Shown: piece after piece, positions 63,197 to 64,000 of the stretch | Numbering within the stretch: the first letter of the stretch is position 1 | How the letters are laid out: each line of letters opens with the position of its first letter | Origin: Chryseobacterium viscerum | Lineage (GTDB): Bacteria > Bacteroidota > Bacteroidia > Flavobacteriales > Weeksellaceae | Direction: 5' to 3' | Length of the DNA stretch: 64,000 nucleotides | NCBI RefSeq assembly: GCF_025949665.1 | Contig: NZ_JAPDFT010000002.1 | Location: 62,001 to 126,000, forward strand | The notes under the pieces: model-generated | The model's input: the letters and a program-made list of their open reading frames with translations, nothing else | Databases searched by the model: none | What the model was told of the DNA's origin: nothing | Program-made: the position numbers and the translations under genes

Positions 63197-64000
63197 TGAC
63201 AGATTTAGATCTATTACACTTTGAGCAGCTAAAAAAGGATGTTCAGGGTCAATACTTAAAAGAACATACCCCTTCGCAGGATGATATATCCAAGTGGAAG
63301 GGTATTGATATAATATATTTTCAGGAAGACCTGCGCAAAAAAGCAAAAGGTAACATCAGTGAAAAGTCATTTTATACGTATTTCAAAAGTTCGCCGGTTA
63401 CCAAATTACCAAGGATAGATATGCTCAATTTACTGAGTATTTATGCGGGTTACGACTCTTGGTATGAGTTTAAGAAACTGCATCTTTTTGCAGGTGAACT
63501 GCTTCAGGAAAATGAGAATTTGGAGGAGGAAGAAATCAGTGAATTAGAAAAAACAGTTTCTGAAGCTCCTGAACTTCCAAAAACTGAAAATCAGCCTAAA
63601 AAAGTTGAAATCCGCACCCCGGAAAACAATGATTTACAAAAATCAGCTACTGACAATCAACAGATTACACAAAATAAGAGCACTACTCAGGAAATTGAAA
63701 TTTCATCTGTTCCGCCTAAGAAAAATTTCTTCAAAAAGAACGCCTGGGCATTGGTTACTTCCGTTTTGATTACCATCACTGGTCTTTTAGGATTTAAAGA
63801 TGTCCTTTTTTCAAAAACTTATAAATATTGTTTCATCGATAAAGACAGAGGAGTTTCCGTGATCAACACTTTAGAAATAATGGTGGTGAAGGAAAATGAA
63901 TCCCCATTGATGTACAAAATAAAACCTGGTGAGTGTTTTTATTATTCTACTAAGGATAAAAATTTAAAAATGCGCATAAGTGCTCCTTTCTACGAACCTC
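63197..64000 (+). CDS. Membrane protein with N-terminal DNA-binding-like domain, cut by window edge
   Basis: At least 268 residues, starting at a TTG (63197); no ATG fits and the promoter 63104-63135 is correctly placed. Residues about 45-95 have KSFYTYFKSSPVTKLPRIDM and LNLLSIYAGYDSWYEFKKLH, an element common in Bacteroidota regulators with a helix-turn-helix-like N terminus. A charged linker, then a membrane span near residues 182-200 (NAWALVTSVLITITGLLGF), then an extracellular beta-rich part follow. A membrane-tethered regulator is plausible; the product is not identified and its C terminus is outside the window. Confidence 0.7.

Overview
The window looks like a chromosomal segment of a Chryseobacterium-like member of the Flavobacteriia (Bacteroidota). 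The pointers are AT-rich DNA, promoters of the Bacteroidota TTG-N19-TAnnTTTG type, a secreted protease with a type IX secretion tail, a FecA/TonB-type receptor, a GG-leader peptide of the kind seen in Chryseobacterium, and dispersed intergenic repeats familiar from that genus. This is an inference from families and style, not from a database match. No rRNA, tRNA, CRISPR array, phage or transposase gene was recognised.

Layout. 1-2.6 kb: citrate synthase (cut by the window edge) and enolase, minus strand. 2.7-7.65 kb: a compact seven-gene minus-strand signalling locus: LuxR-type response regulator, unknown protein, multi-membrane-span protein, histidine kinase, then a small membrane protein, a small beta-rich protein and a secreted protein. 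Two promoters in it carry the same dyad at exactly the same distance from the promoter core. 7.8-10.2 kb: a GH35 beta-galactosidase and a divergent small lipoprotein. 10.3-24.1 kb: the S10-spc-alpha ribosomal block on the minus strand, from rplC to rplQ, with secY, infA, rpmJ and rpoA. 24.2-29.9 kb: a DeoR/GlpR-like repressor divergent from glpD-glpK-glpF and an outer-membrane beta-barrel gene. 30-34.5 kb: three exported proteins of unknown function; the first two are preceded by near-duplicate promoter blocks. 34.5-42 kb: a T9SS metalloprotease, then an iron-linked group (iron permease-like protein, PepSY protein, helical lipoprotein, TonB receptor). 42.2-45.6 kb: rpsL-rpsG-fusA-rpsJ. 46-50.5 kb: dps, pncB, a YCII-domain protein, a lipoprotein, a six-cysteine GG-leader peptide and a DUF5995 protein. 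50.5-58.4 kb: a CzcCBA-type heavy-metal efflux operon with an OmpR-type two-component system behind it. 58.5-64 kb: rmuC, a LytTR regulator, a CPBP protease, a SpoU methyltransferase, an Ala-rich lipoprotein and a truncated membrane protein with a DNA-binding-like N terminus.

How it works together. The translation genes form two units on one strand (rpsL-rpsG-fusA-rpsJ and rplC onward) separated by about 18 kb of accessory genes, and each has its own TTG-N19-TAnnTTTG promoter. The glp genes form a glycerol uptake and oxidation unit under a local DeoR repressor, with repeated ACGAAACAT half-sites over the glpD start. The czc operon has repeated TCTAAT half-sites upstream, probably for its own response regulator. 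The most interesting region is 2.7-7.65 kb, where the regulator appears to control both its own operon and a second three-gene unit through matching ATTACCC-N4-GTGTAAT dyads. Starts, domains and sites were read by eye; no alignment, HMM search, folding or promoter scoring was run.
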